Shown: piece by piece, positions 1 through 9,261 of the stretch
How the letters are laid out: each line of letters begins with the position of its first letter
Position numbering within the stretch: the first letter of the stretch is position 1
Assembly (NCBI GenBank): GCA_003218525.1
Contig: QHNU01000073.1
Location: 1 to 15,938 of the forward strand
From: Verrucomicrobiota bacterium
GTDB lineage: Bacteria > Verrucomicrobiota > Verrucomicrobiia > Chthoniobacterales > UBA10450
DNA length: 15,938 nucleotides
Reading direction: 5' to 3'
Translations under genes and position numbers: made by a program
Notes under the pieces: generated by a model
The model's database searches: none
The model's input: only the letters and a program-made list of their open reading frames with translations
What the model was told of the DNA's origin: nothing

Positions 1-804
1 AAAGCGGGCGCGGCAATTGGGAATCTTCGCTGCCGTGTCGCGAGCGACGGCGGCAGAAAAACTCCGGTCCGAATTTCCATGCCACAACCGGACCGGCACC
101 CGCACTTCACTGAGCGAGAATCCCCACGGCTGTGCGTAAATTTCCGCGTCGGCCAGCACTCCGTCGGCGGAAGCTTCCCAGGCGCGGCGCTGACTTTCGA
201 AGCACGCTTCAAAGGCGCGGTCATCGTGCAAGGCGATGGCATCACACGGGTGGAGTAATTTGAGCAGAACTGCTCGGCTACGCCGCGACGGTCGCAAAGA
301 GAGCAGAGGCCGCACAAAGCGAAACGACGACCGTGATAGCCGTGGGAACTTTCGATAAGCGGACAGCATCAATCGATAGAGACCGAGCAATCCACTGTGG
401 TCACTCAATTCCGCGATATCCGGCGCTCCGCTTACCACCCCCACTGCGAGTATGCGCTCCGGCATTGCCCATGCCGTGGCATAGGCATAGGGAGCGCCGC
501 CCGAAATGGCGAGGAGCCGAAACTTGTCCACGCCCAGAAAATTCGTTAGCTCGCGAACTAAGGGAGGCCAATCCAGCAGCTTCCGCCCAGGGGCCAGCGT
601 CGAATCGGCAATTCCGGGACGGTCTGGCGAGATGATGCGTACATGCAATTCCTGAGCAGCGTCGTCGGTCAGCTCTGCCATCGTGCGCGAACTCGGCCAG
701 CCATGACAAAAAATTACCGGCTCCCCCTCCAGATCGCCATATTCACTAAAAGCGACTCGCTCCCCGTTGCTCCGAATCAAAACATTATTTCGTGCGGAAA
801 TCAC
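1..804 (-). CDS. alpha/beta hydrolase, partial (C-terminus beyond left edge)
   Basis: An uninterrupted reading frame runs from about 804 off the left edge, giving up to 268 residues. It reads as an alpha/beta-hydrolase-fold enzyme. An SEYGD strand and a PVIFCHGWPSSR oxyanion segment come first, followed by SPDRPG. The nucleophile elbow is AISGGAPYA, with Ala replacing the first Gly of the usual GxSxG. A late WHGNSD segment probably holds the catalytic Asp. The catalytic His would lie past the edge. No ATG is available: GTG at 804 is used here, and TTG at 780, which begins directly at LIRSNGERVAFSEYG, is equally plausible. Neither has a clear Shine-Dalgarno site. The substrate cannot be told. 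It is transcribed divergently from the ergothioneine cluster across about 107 bp. Confidence 0.82.
   Translation of the reverse strand, partial: MISARNNVLIRSNGERVAFSEYGDLEGEPVIFCHGWPSSRTMAELTDDAAQELHVRIISPDRPGIADSTLAPGRKLLDWPPLVRELTNFLGVDKFRLLAISGGAPYAYATAWAMPERILAVGVVSGAPDIAELSDHSGLLGLYRLMLSAYRKFPRLSRSSFRFVRPLLSLRPSRRSRAVLLKLLHPCDAIALHDDRAFEACFESQRRAWEASADGVLADAEIYAQPWGFSLSEVRVPVRLWHGNSDRSFSAAVARDTAAKIPNCRARF
34..54. repeat. 21-nt palindrome-cored repeat, copy 1
   Basis: The sequence CGTGTCGCGAGCGACGGCGGC matches 1314-1334 with one mismatch. Its core GTCGCGAGCGAC is a perfect 12-nt palindrome. This copy lies inside the hydrolase gene, where it reads through without breaking the frame. Confidence 0.45.
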
Positions 805-911
805 TGGGTTGTGGTTTGTTACTGGATAAAACGGTCGTATCCGCTCAGTTCCCGGCTGGAGATTTTGCCCTTGCTCATGCGCACAATCTGCATCCTCGTT
901 TCGTATTCAAT

Positions 912-1313
912 ATGATGACTGAAGATCGGCGCCCAGCTTACGGAAAAATATCTGTTCATGGAGACGGACTCGGCGCCCCATCGCCGGACATGGTGGAGAA
1001 ACGCGCCCGCGAGATTGCCATGATTGACGAACGAGACCCGGATGAGTTTACCGACGCCGATTGGGAACAAGCACGGCGAGAATTACTTGGGGTACCCGCG
1101 ACCGACGCACCGGAAGAACCGGGCCATGGTGTGGATGTTCCTGAGGAGGAGCGTGAAATCGTTCCGGAATCGCCTGCCCACCGGGCACCGCGCGCCGGAT
1201 TTGACGATGACGAGTCTCTTGGAGAGACGCTCGTCAGCGGAGGTCTCGAGGAAGCGGCTCACGATCAAATGCTCGAGGCGCGTCGCGAAGAACGGGAATC
1301 GGAAGAAACTTAA
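912..1313 (+). CDS. small acidic hypothetical protein, first gene of the egt cluster
   Basis: This 133-residue protein is very acidic (many Glu/Asp) with no signal peptide or membrane segment, so it is probably cytosolic. I do not recognise the family. Its centre (VEKRAREIAMIDERDPDEF, then WEQARRELLG) looks like a short helical module, loosely reminiscent of the small DUF2934-like domains of soil bacteria. The C-terminus is a charged EARREERESEE tail, probably disordered or coiled. Two adjacent ATGs (912, 915) can start it. An open frame extends upstream to 792 but overlaps the hydrolase start and adds no convincing protein. It ends 28 bp before the egtB ATG and reads the same way, so it may be co-transcribed with egtB. 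Function unknown. Confidence 0.6.
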   Translation: MMTEDRRPAYGKISVHGDGLGAPSPDMVEKRAREIAMIDERDPDEFTDADWEQARRELLGVPATDAPEEPGHGVDVPEEEREIVPESPAHRAPRAGFDDDESLGETLVSGGLEEAAHDQMLEARREERESEET

Positions 1314-1334
1314 CGTGTCGCAAGCGACGGCGGC
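1314..1334. repeat. 21-nt palindrome-cored repeat, copy 2
   Basis: The sequence differs from the copy at 34-54 by one base (core GTCGCAAGCGAC). It fills most of the gap between the small acidic gene and egtB and contains the alternative GTG start of egtB at 1315. This looks like a dispersed genomic repeat rather than conserved egtB coding sequence. Confidence 0.45.
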
Positions 1335-1341
1335 TAAATCC

Positions 1342-2603
<1,262 letters not shown>

Positions 2604-2607
<4 letters not shown>

Positions 2608-3572
2608 GTGGTCGAAAAATTGCGGTGCTCGATCTCGCGCCCGCCAGCGAAGAATTTCGCGAACAATTCATTGCCGGTCTTGCGCAAATGCCGCGCACAT
2701 TGCCGTCCAAATTTTTCTACGATGAACAGGGCGCCGCCTTGTTTTTAAAGATTTGTGAGTTGCCGGAATATTATATCACACGCACGGAGATGCAGATTCT
2801 GCGCGATTCCGGACCGAAAATAGCCGACGCTCTTGGCCGCCAGATTGAATTGATTGGCCTTGGGACCGGGGCAGGAACAAAGACGCGCATTCTACTTGAG
2901 AATCTCGATTCGCCGATCGCCTATATCCCGGTCGATATTTCGAAGGAACAGCTAACGCAATCCACTGCCGCGTTCAGCCAGACTTTTCCCACTCTCGAAA
3001 TTCTGCCTGTCTGCACCGATTACTTGCAGCCATTCGAACTACCGACTCCAATTCGGGTCCCATCTCGCAAAATCGTTTACTTCCCTGGATCGACTATCGG
3101 TAACCTCGAACCCTCCGCTGCACTCACCTTCCTTAAAAAGATCACGACGATGGTTAGGCCGGCGGGCGGAGGGCTGCTCATTGGAGTGGATCTAAAGAAG
3201 TCGAAGACAATTCTGGAGCGTGCCTACAACGATTCCTCCGGTGTGACGGCTGTTTTTAATCTCAATTTGCTCGTGCGCGCCAATCGGGAACTGGATGCAG
3301 ATTTCGATCTTGAACAATGGCGTCACCGCGCGATTTACAACGAGAAGGCCGGCCGGATTGAAATGCATCTCATCAGTCGAATTAATCAAAGCGTAGGCGT
3401 TGGGGATCACACCTTCACCTTCGCCCGAGGTGAGCACATCATTTCCGAGTTCTCCTATAAGTATTCGCCGGAAGACATGATCGCACTGGCCGATCGCGCC
3501 GGGATGCGATTCGAAAAAGTGTGGACTGACCGGCACCGGCTTTTCGGTGTTTTTCTATTCAGCTTAAAGTAG
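2604..3572 (+). CDS. egtD: EgtD, histidine N-alpha-methyltransferase
   Basis: EgtD transfers three methyl groups from SAM to the alpha-amino group of histidine to make hercynine, the EgtB substrate. The 322-residue length is typical. Visible marks are YYITRTE (56-62), the SAM-binding GLGTGAGTKT (85-94), PVDIS (109-113, with Asp111 placed to hold the ribose) and FPGSTIGNLEP (160-170). The residues that bind histidine in mycobacterial EgtD (Tyr56, Asn166, Tyr206, Met252, Glu282, Ser284) have counterparts at nearly the same positions here: Tyr56/57, Asn167, Tyr208, Met254, Glu282 and Ser284. The enzyme should therefore be active and histidine-specific. The ATG overlaps the egtB stop. A frame open upstream to 2391 is only a shadow of egtB. 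Confidence 0.96.
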
Positions 3573-3577
3573 CGGGC

Positions 3578-4321
3578 GTGAACCCGCTCGTGCAGCTCCG
3601 CGGCATCAGCAAACACTTCGAAAAAGAGGTGGCGGTTTCGAATGTCGATTTGGAGCTGGAGCGCGCTCAAATCACGGTTCTGATCGGGCCGAGCGGTTGC
3701 GGCAAATCGACGATTTTACGCTTGATCGTCGGACTGATCGCGGCGGACGAAGGAAATATGTATTTCGATAGCGCACCGATCTCCTCGGATACGATCACCA
3801 GCATTCGCCGCCGTGTCGGTTACGTGATCCAGGATGGCGGACTCTTTCCGCACCTCACCGCTAATGGAAACGTCGCTCTACAGGCGCGTTTACTCGACAG
3901 ATCGGGAAAAGAGGTCAAAGCGCGTATCGCGGAGCTTTGCGCGCTTACCCGATTTCCGGAGAACCTGCTTGATCGTTATCCCGTCGAGCTTTCGGGCGGA
4001 CAACGCCAGCGCGTCAGTCTGATGCGAGCGCTCATGCTCTCACCCGAGTTGCTGTTACTGGATGAACCGTTTGCCGCGCTCGATCCGCTGGTGCGCGCAA
4101 ATTTGCATCGTGACCTCAAAGAAATTTGCGCTCGACTCCGCCAAACCGTTTTGCTCGTGACCCACGACCTCGCCGAAGCGGCAAAGCTTGGCTCGCTCAT
4201 CGTTTTGATGCAATCGGGCCGCATTATTCAATCAGGCACATTCGATGAATTGCGCGATCACCCGGCGACGCCCTTTGTCGCGGAATTCTTTAACGCACAG
4301 CTCGGCGGCCTACAATCGTGA
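3578..4321 (+). CDS. ABC transporter ATP-binding protein, OpuCA/EgtV-like (quaternary amine importer)
   Basis: This 247-residue protein is the cytosolic ATPase that would power the importer encoded next. All ABC motifs are intact: Walker A GPSGCGKST (37-45), Q-loop YVIQDGG (Q85), signature LSGGQRQR (138-145), Walker B LLLLDEP (158-164) and the H-loop His196 in LLVTHD. The region around the Q-loop and VTHDLAEA resembles the glycine betaine/proline family (OpuCA, ProV, OsmV). There is no C-terminal CBS domain pair, which OpuCA proteins often use to sense ionic strength. It starts at GTG, 5 bp after the egtD stop, and overlaps the next gene by 4 bp (GTGA). Its place directly after egtBD suggests ergothioneine or another histidine betaine as substrate; this is inferred, not shown. 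Confidence 0.9.
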   Translation: MNPLVQLRGISKHFEKEVAVSNVDLELERAQITVLIGPSGCGKSTILRLIVGLIAADEGNMYFDSAPISSDTITSIRRRVGYVIQDGGLFPHLTANGNVALQARLLDRSGKEVKARIAELCALTRFPENLLDRYPVELSGGQRQRVSLMRALMLSPELLLLDEPFAALDPLVRANLHRDLKEICARLRQTVLLVTHDLAEAAKLGSLIVLMQSGRIIQSGTFDELRDHPATPFVAEFFNAQLGGLQS

Positions 4322-5772
4322 AACTTAGCGCACTGCTCCTGATCGCGTCGGTCGCAACCGCGCAAAGCGATTCGGTTGTGATTGGATCGAAGAAATTCAC
4401 CGAATCATACGTGCTGGCGGAGATCGCAAGGCAAGCGTGTCAGAGTGCCGGTGTTCGCGCCGAGCATCGGCAGGGAATGGGCGGAACGATCATTTTGTGG
4501 GAAGCCTTACGCGGCGGCGGCATTGATATCTATCCTGAATACACCGGGACCATTGCGGAGGAAATTTTGAAACAGCGGGGCGCGACCGAAACCGACATTC
4601 AAACCGCGCTCGAGCAGCAAGGCATCGGAATGACGAAAGATCTCGGATTCAATAATACGTATGCGCTGGTGATGCGACGCGAGAAGGCGGCGCGACTGGG
4701 GATCAAAAGTATTAGCGATTTGCGCGGGCATCCGGAACTAAAATTCGGCCTGACTCACGAATTTCTTGACCGACGCGATGGATGGCGACCGTTGAGTGCG
4801 CGCTACGGACTCGCGCGGACGAATGTCGTCGGCCTCGAGCACGCCCTCGGGTATGCCGGCTTGGTCAGCGGTGAGATCGACGTAAAGGATGCATATTCCA
4901 CTGACGCAAAGATTGCCGACTACGACCTCGTCGTCCTTGCCGATGACTGGCAATTTTTTCCGCAATACAAAGCCGTTTTTTTGTTCCGTAAGAACACATC
5001 GGCGGCGGCAATTGCTGCCCTGAACAAGCTGACCGGCACGATCGATGAAACGCGCATGATGCGGCTCAATGCTGAAGCCGAACGAACAAAGAGCTACATT
5101 GCAGCTGCCCAGCTGTATAGCGGCGAGTCGTCCGAATCGGGTGCGGAATCACTCTCCCATAAGCTTTGGCGCTGGATTTCTCGCCACCTCGAGCTCGCCG
5201 GAGCATCCCTTGCACTCGCCGTCGTCGTTGGCTTGCCGCTCGGGGTAATCGCCAGTCGCGGCGGCGCAACCGGTCAAACCATTCTGGCCGTGACCGGAAT
5301 TATCCAAACCATCCCGTCACTCGCTTTACTGGCCCTGCTCGTGCCCGTCCCCTTTTTTGGAATCAGTGTGCGGACAGCGATCGTCGCCTTATTTCTTTAC
5401 AGCTTGCTTCCGATCGTGCGAAATACCGCCAGCGGATTGCAGGATATTTCCCGGCCGTTGCGTGAATCGGCGGTTGTGCTCGGTCTCACCGCCGGACAGC
5501 GGTTACGAAGAATTTATCTGCCGCTGGCATCCCGTTCGATTCTCGCCGGCATTAAAACAAGCGCCGTGATCAACATCGGAACTGCGACGCTGGCCGCGCT
5601 GATCGGTGCTGGTGGTTTGGGAGAACCGATCATCAGCGGCCTTAATCTCAATGATCATGTGACGATTCTTCAGGGTGCCGTCCCGGCAGCGTTGTTGGCA
5701 TTACTGGTACAGCTCGCGTTTGACTTTCTCGATCGCATTTTCATCCCGCGCGGTCTGCGTATAAAATCTTAG
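4318..5772 (+). CDS. fused substrate-binding protein/permease of an OpuC-type (EgtU-like) ABC importer
   Basis: This 484-residue protein joins both missing importer parts. Residues 1-15 look like a signal peptide with cleavage near ATA-QS. Residues 18-265 are an OpuAC/OsmX-type binding domain, with IGSKKFTESYVLAE, GGTIILWEALRGG, IDIYPEYTGT, DAYSTDAKI and DDWQFFPQY. Residues 285-475 form the permease, with several hydrophobic segments and the EAA-loop region LRESAVVLGLTAGQRLRRIYLPLA (about 381-404) that contacts the ATPase. The known ergothioneine permease EgtU is also a fusion, but with the permease first and the binding domain last; here the order is reversed. It starts at GTG overlapping the ATPase stop and ends directly against the next start codon. 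Glycine betaine or choline are the main alternative substrates. Confidence 0.9.
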   Translation: MKLSALLLIASVATAQSDSVVIGSKKFTESYVLAEIARQACQSAGVRAEHRQGMGGTIILWEALRGGGIDIYPEYTGTIAEEILKQRGATETDIQTALEQQGIGMTKDLGFNNTYALVMRREKAARLGIKSISDLRGHPELKFGLTHEFLDRRDGWRPLSARYGLARTNVVGLEHALGYAGLVSGEIDVKDAYSTDAKIADYDLVVLADDWQFFPQYKAVFLFRKNTSAAAIAALNKLTGTIDETRMMRLNAEAERTKSYIAAAQLYSGESSESGAESLSHKLWRWISRHLELAGASLALAVVVGLPLGVIASRGGATGQTILAVTGIIQTIPSLALLALLVPVPFFGISVRTAIVALFLYSLLPIVRNTASGLQDISRPLRESAVVLGLTAGQRLRRIYLPLASRSILAGIKTSAVINIGTATLAALIGAGGLGEPIISGLNLNDHVTILQGAVPAALLALLVQLAFDFLDRIFIPRGLRIKS

Positions 5773-7140
5773 ATGGCAATCGCGTCGATTAGTCCGGCGA
5801 CTGGCAAAACAATCCAGCGGTTTCGGCCCCACTCCGGTACCGACATCGAACAGGCGCTCGAATACGGCGCTCGAGCATTCGAGGAGCATCGGCGGAGCTC
5901 ATTTGCCGACCGTTCGGCGAAAATGCGCCGCGCTGCCGATCTTCTCGAAGCCGATCGCGAACGATTTGCCCGAATCATTTCAACAGAGATGGGCAAAATT
6001 TTTCGCGCCTCGGTTGAGGAGATTGAAAAGTGTGCGCGCGGCTGTCGCTTCTACGCTGAACATGCGGAAGAATTTCTCCGGGAACAAGTCGTGACCACGG
6101 ATGCGCGACACAGTTCTATTCGCTACCAGCCGCTCGGAATCGTCCTGGCCATTATGCCGTGGAATTTTCCGTTCTGGCAGGTATTTCGATTTGCCGCGCC
6201 GGCGATTATGGCCGGCAATGTGGCGCTGTTAAAACACGCCTCGAACGTTCCCCAGTGCGCTCTCGCCATCGAGCAGATCTTCCGAGAAGCAGGATTTGAA
6301 CGCGGAGTTTTTCAGACGCTGCTGATCGAAAATGAGCGGGTGGAAAATCTAATAAACGATTCTCGAATCAAAGCGGTCACACTAACTGGCAGCGATCGCG
6401 CTGGCAGCGCAGTCGCGAATAGTGCGGGACGAGAACTAAAGAAATGCGTTCTGGAGCTCGGCGGCAGCGATCCTTTCATCGTTATGCCGAGTGCTAATCT
6501 CGGTCAGGCCGTGTCGATCGGAATTAAAGCGCGTACCGTGAACACCGGCCAATCGTGTATTGCCGCGAAACGCTTCCTCATTGCCGACGCGATTTATTCT
6601 GAATTCATCAGTCGATTCGTTGACGGCATGAAAAATTTAAAAATGGGTGATCCATTCGATCCAGCAACCGAGGTCGGACCACTCGCAGCGGAAAACATCT
6701 TGCGTGGGGTGGACGCGCAGGTGCAGCAGTCGGTCGCCGCCGGTGCCAAGGTTTTGACCGGTGGAAAACGCGCAGATCGGATCGGCTATTTCTACGAGCC
6801 AACCGTCCTCACCGATATCCCGCAAAATGCACCGGCCTACCGCGAGGAAGTCTTCGGTCCGGTTGCTTTGATGTTTCGCGTCCGAGATTCCGCCGAAGCA
6901 GTAGCGCTGGCCAACGACTCAGTCTTCGGGCTCGGCTCCAGCGTATGGACGAACAACTCGGCCGAGCAGGAATTCTTCGAGCGCGAACTCGAATCGGGCA
7001 TGGTTTTCGTGAACGCCATGGTCGCATCCGATCCGCGGTTACCATTCGGTGGAGTCAAGCGATCCGGCTTCGGACGTGAACTTGGTGCCGAAGGAATTCG
7101 CGAATTCACCAACATCAAAACCGTTTACGTCGGCGCCTGA
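5773..7140 (+). CDS. NAD(P)-dependent aldehyde dehydrogenase, succinate-semialdehyde dehydrogenase type
   Basis: This 455-residue protein is a complete aldehyde dehydrogenase. It has the substrate/cofactor segment MPWNFPFWQVFRFAAPA (around 128-144, Asn131), LLKHASNVPQC, the general base Glu228 in LELGGSDPF, catalytic Cys262 in NTGQSC, and EEVFGP near 358-363. The MPWNFPFWQ and KHASNVP stretches match the mycobacterial GabD1-like succinate-semialdehyde dehydrogenase group, so oxidation of succinic semialdehyde to succinate is the first guess. Specificity is not fixed by sequence. Its ATG follows the transporter stop with no gap (TAGATG), so it belongs to the egt operon; the reason is not obvious. 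Oxidation of an aldehyde derived from an imported amine is possible. It is convergent with the radical SAM gene. Confidence 0.9.
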   Translation: MAIASISPATGKTIQRFRPHSGTDIEQALEYGARAFEEHRRSSFADRSAKMRRAADLLEADRERFARIISTEMGKIFRASVEEIEKCARGCRFYAEHAEEFLREQVVTTDARHSSIRYQPLGIVLAIMPWNFPFWQVFRFAAPAIMAGNVALLKHASNVPQCALAIEQIFREAGFERGVFQTLLIENERVENLINDSRIKAVTLTGSDRAGSAVANSAGRELKKCVLELGGSDPFIVMPSANLGQAVSIGIKARTVNTGQSCIAAKRFLIADAIYSEFISRFVDGMKNLKMGDPFDPATEVGPLAAENILRGVDAQVQQSVAAGAKVLTGGKRADRIGYFYEPTVLTDIPQNAPAYREEVFGPVALMFRVRDSAEAVALANDSVFGLGSSVWTNNSAEQEFFERELESGMVFVNAMVASDPRLPFGGVKRSGFGRELGAEGIREFTNIKTVYVGA

Positions 7141-7194
7141 TTTCCAGCCCGTCCAACATTCGGGCGCAATTACAGTCGGCGCAGGCGCGAATCG

Positions 7195-8319
7195 TTAATC
7201 AAACAACGTCAATTGTCGCCGTGGTGCGCGAAAGTGTTCGGCCGAAAGTTCCGGCCGTGGCCCGATCCCGTACTTGCGGCAACTCATCTGAAACAACGAG
7301 CCGGTCTGCTCCGCAAAGATGCCCTCGCCCTTAATTCGTGTCGCCCAGCGCGGATCGTTTAATCTTGTTCCGCCGCGAATGGTTCGGATGCGCGACAGCA
7401 CCTTGTCTTTCTTTTCCGGAAAATGCTCATCCAGCCAGCGCTCAAAAAGGGGAGCAACGGCGAAGGGCAATCTCACAATGGTGTAGCCCGCAAACTGAGC
7501 ACCGGCTTTGGCGCACGCTTGGAGAATCATCGGCATTTCGTGGTCGGTTAATCCGGGAATAATCGGCGCCACCATCACTCCGACCGGGACTCCGGCTTTG
7601 CGCAACATCGCAATCGCTTCAAGTCGCGCGGTCGGGGGTGAAGTGCGCGGTTCGAGCACGCGTTGTAAACTCTCATCGAGCGAAGTCACTGAGATATTCA
7701 CGGCCGCGGCGGAAAACTGCGCGAGTTCGCCGAGCAGATCGATATCGCGCGTAACCAGGCGATTCTTGGTGATGATTCCGACCGGATTCCGGAACCGCGC
7801 GAGCACTTCCAGGCACCCACGCGTAATCCTCAGCCGCCGCTCAACCGGTTGGTAGGGATCGGTCACGCCGCTGATGGCGATCACCTGCGGATACCATTTT
7901 CGCGAGGAGAGCTCGTGCTCCAGCAGTTGCGGCGCGTCGATTTTTACCATGATTCGTGATTCAAAATCGGTGCCGGCAGAAAACCCGAGGTACTCGTGCG
8001 TCGGACGCGCATAACAATAAATGCAACCGTGCTCGCAGCCGCGGTAAGGATTGACGCTTGTCTCAAATCCAACATCGGGACTGTTGTTGCGCGCAATGAT
8101 CGATCGCGATGAATCCCGAAAGAAAAGAGTTTTAATCGGCCGCGAATCCTCATCGATCTGGTCCGCCGGTTCTTCTTCGATGTGAAGGGTCTCGAAACGA
8201 TTGGCTGGATTGATCGAGGCACCGCGAGCGTGGTAGGCGCGCGGGTGAATGATACGCGCCGCGTCGGGAAACTCTCGCACCTGTTCCCAAAGTTGCCGCA
8301 GATCCGGTCGCTGTTTCAT
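7195..8319 (-). CDS. PA0069/Rv2578c family radical SAM protein
   Basis: This 374-residue protein carries the radical SAM cluster motif CEHGCIYC (Cys95, Cys99, Cys102) after ETSVNPYRG. That pattern, followed by YARPTHEYLG, defines the PA0069/Rv2578c family related to spore photoproduct lyase-like enzymes. Later matching segments are ISGVTDPYQPVE, ITKN, SVTSLDESL and MVAPIIPGLTDHE. It should bind a [4Fe-4S] cluster and cleave SAM; the substrate of this widespread family is unknown. The N-terminal 80 residues are less conserved in appearance. The start is the ATG at 8319, preceded by a perfect palindrome at 8325-8340. It is convergent with the aldehyde dehydrogenase across 54 bp, where only a weak GCCCG/CGGGC hairpin (7147-7165) without a T-tract is visible. 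Confidence 0.92.
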   Translation of the reverse strand: MKQRPDLRQLWEQVREFPDAARIIHPRAYHARGASINPANRFETLHIEEEPADQIDEDSRPIKTLFFRDSSRSIIARNNSPDVGFETSVNPYRGCEHGCIYCYARPTHEYLGFSAGTDFESRIMVKIDAPQLLEHELSSRKWYPQVIAISGVTDPYQPVERRLRITRGCLEVLARFRNPVGIITKNRLVTRDIDLLGELAQFSAAAVNISVTSLDESLQRVLEPRTSPPTARLEAIAMLRKAGVPVGVMVAPIIPGLTDHEMPMILQACAKAGAQFAGYTIVRLPFAVAPLFERWLDEHFPEKKDKVLSRIRTIRGGTRLNDPRWATRIKGEGIFAEQTGSLFQMSCRKYGIGPRPELSAEHFRAPRRQLTLFD

Positions 8320-8324
8320 TCGAT

Positions 8325-8340
8325 ATGTTCATCTGAACAT
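8325..8340. promoter_or_regulatory. perfect palindrome before the radical SAM start, possible operator
   Basis: ATGTTCA-TC-TGAACAT is a perfect inverted repeat (7-bp arms, 2-bp spacer). It lies 5 bp outside the start codon of the leftward radical SAM gene, where it would overlap the ribosome binding region. The size and symmetry suit a dimeric repressor site or a small translation-blocking hairpin. No regulator is identified. Confidence 0.35.
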
Positions 8341-8419
8341 CTCCAAAGTCCAGCGCCGTTTTTGCCGTGGCAGTTGGTTGCTGCCTCCGATTAAACAGGA
8401 GAATATTGCTGCCGCCGTT

Positions 8420-8504
8420 GGAGGGGTGGTCGAGTGGTTGATGGCTCCGGTCTTGAAAACCGGCAGAGCGCAAGCTCTCGTGGGTTCGAATCCCACCCCC
8501 TCCG
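8420..8504 (+). tRNA. tRNA-Ser (anticodon UGA)
   Basis: An 85-nt class II tRNA folds fully. The acceptor arms GGAGGGG (8420-8426) and CCCCTCC (8497-8503) pair over 7 bp, with discriminator G8504 as expected for serine. The anticodon stem CCGGT/ACCGG closes the loop CTTGAAA, with anticodon TGA at 8454-8456. A long variable arm (GAGCGCAAGCTC region) and a T arm GTGGG-TTCGAAT-CCCAC follow. The 3' CCA is not encoded. It lies alone between the radical SAM and PAP2 genes. Confidence 0.96.
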
Positions 8505-8516
8505 CGGAAATCATTT

Positions 8517-8580
8517 GGACGCGACGGAGCGCGCCCCTCCACCAAGTACAGATTTCCTGCGTTCCTGATTCATTCAGTCT
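8517..8580. repeat. dispersed repeat copy A (GGACGCG...CTCCACCAA...CAGTCT)
   Basis: The block GGACGCGACGGAGCGCGCCC, then CTCCACCAA, then TTCCTGATTC and CAGTCT, recurs at 11590-11682 in the same order. The first part is an imperfect palindrome (GGACGCG/CGCGCCC). It lies just after the tRNA and touches the stop codon of the PAP2 gene. Confidence 0.6.
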
Positions 8581-9220
8581 ACGCTTTCGCGGAATCAAAT
8601 GCGGAGTGTGAAGTCCAGATTTGCACCCGTTCAGCAACAAACAGGGCAGCAATTATCCCGACGGCGAAGCCGCCGATCACGTCCGAAAGATAATGAGCCG
8701 CAACTATCATGCGGGATGACGCGATTAAGAGCGGAATAAACAGAAAAGGTGTTCCGACTCGCCATCCCGCAGCGATTAGCAAAGTGACAAAGAACGCCGA
8801 AGATAGCGCGGTGTGACCCGAGGGGAAGGCGTTGAATTTCGAGTGCAGACTCGGTCCGCTCCACGTTTGCTCGCTCGTGGTCGAGGGGCGTGGCCGGCCA
8901 ATCGCAATTTTTCCGACTCGCGCCACGATCCCGGCAAGAGCGCACGCGATCAGCATCGCGAGAAAAACACGCAGCCAGCGTTTACTCCTTCGTAGCCATG
9001 CGATCGCGACCAGAATTAATCCTGCGGCGAAATGTCCCTCCCAATCACCCATTCTGCTTACCAGACGCATGAATCGTCGCAAACCGTCCGAGGTGTTTGC
9101 GTTGATCCAAGAAGCGACGCTCGCATCAGCGAAAAGCGCGAGGCCGATCGCGGCTACGGACAGGGTAATCACTAAAAACCAAAGGCGGCCGCGGTGAGCG
9201 TTTTCCGTTTCCGTTTTCAC
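8579..9220 (-). CDS. PAP2 superfamily membrane phosphatase
   Basis: This 213-residue integral membrane protein carries the three phosphatase motifs of the PAP2 family: KIAIGRPRP (104-112, the KX6RP motif), PSGH (133-136) and SRMIVAAHYLSD (169-180, the SRX5HX3D motif). About five or six hydrophobic segments surround them, starting near 13-30. Such enzymes remove phosphate from lipid phosphates such as undecaprenyl pyrophosphate or phosphatidic acid on the outer face of the inner membrane; which one is unknown. GTG at 9220 is chosen because it places the start just before the first membrane segment. A frame open to 9319 would overlap the divergent glycosyltransferase gene. The shared promoter must lie within roughly 40 bp or inside one of the genes. 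Confidence 0.87.
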   Translation of the reverse strand: MKTETENAHRGRLWFLVITLSVAAIGLALFADASVASWINANTSDGLRRFMRLVSRMGDWEGHFAAGLILVAIAWLRRSKRWLRVFLAMLIACALAGIVARVGKIAIGRPRPSTTSEQTWSGPSLHSKFNAFPSGHTALSSAFFVTLLIAAGWRVGTPFLFIPLLIASSRMIVAAHYLSDVIGGFAVGIIAALFVAERVQIWTSHSAFDSAKA

Positions 9221-9261
9221 ACGAACGGCTGCTAGCTTCCGGTTCAATTGTGCAACCGGCA

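Noticed and set aside
401..709. 102-residue minus-strand frame MSWLAEFAHDGR...
   Set aside because: It is a shadow: the neighbouring minus frame gives a clear alpha/beta hydrolase over the same bases.
1024..1341. N-terminal extension of egtB to 1024
   Set aside because: It overlaps the small acidic gene in another frame and does not resemble EgtB; the family start fits 1342 (or 1315).
7141..7194. Terminator between the convergent aldehyde dehydrogenase and radical SAM genes
   Set aside because: Only a 5-bp GCCCG/CGGGC stem with a 9-nt loop and no T-tract; too weak to call.
8249..8611. Open frames across the tRNA-Ser region on both strands
   Set aside because: They run through a complete tRNA gene and the dispersed repeat and look like no protein.
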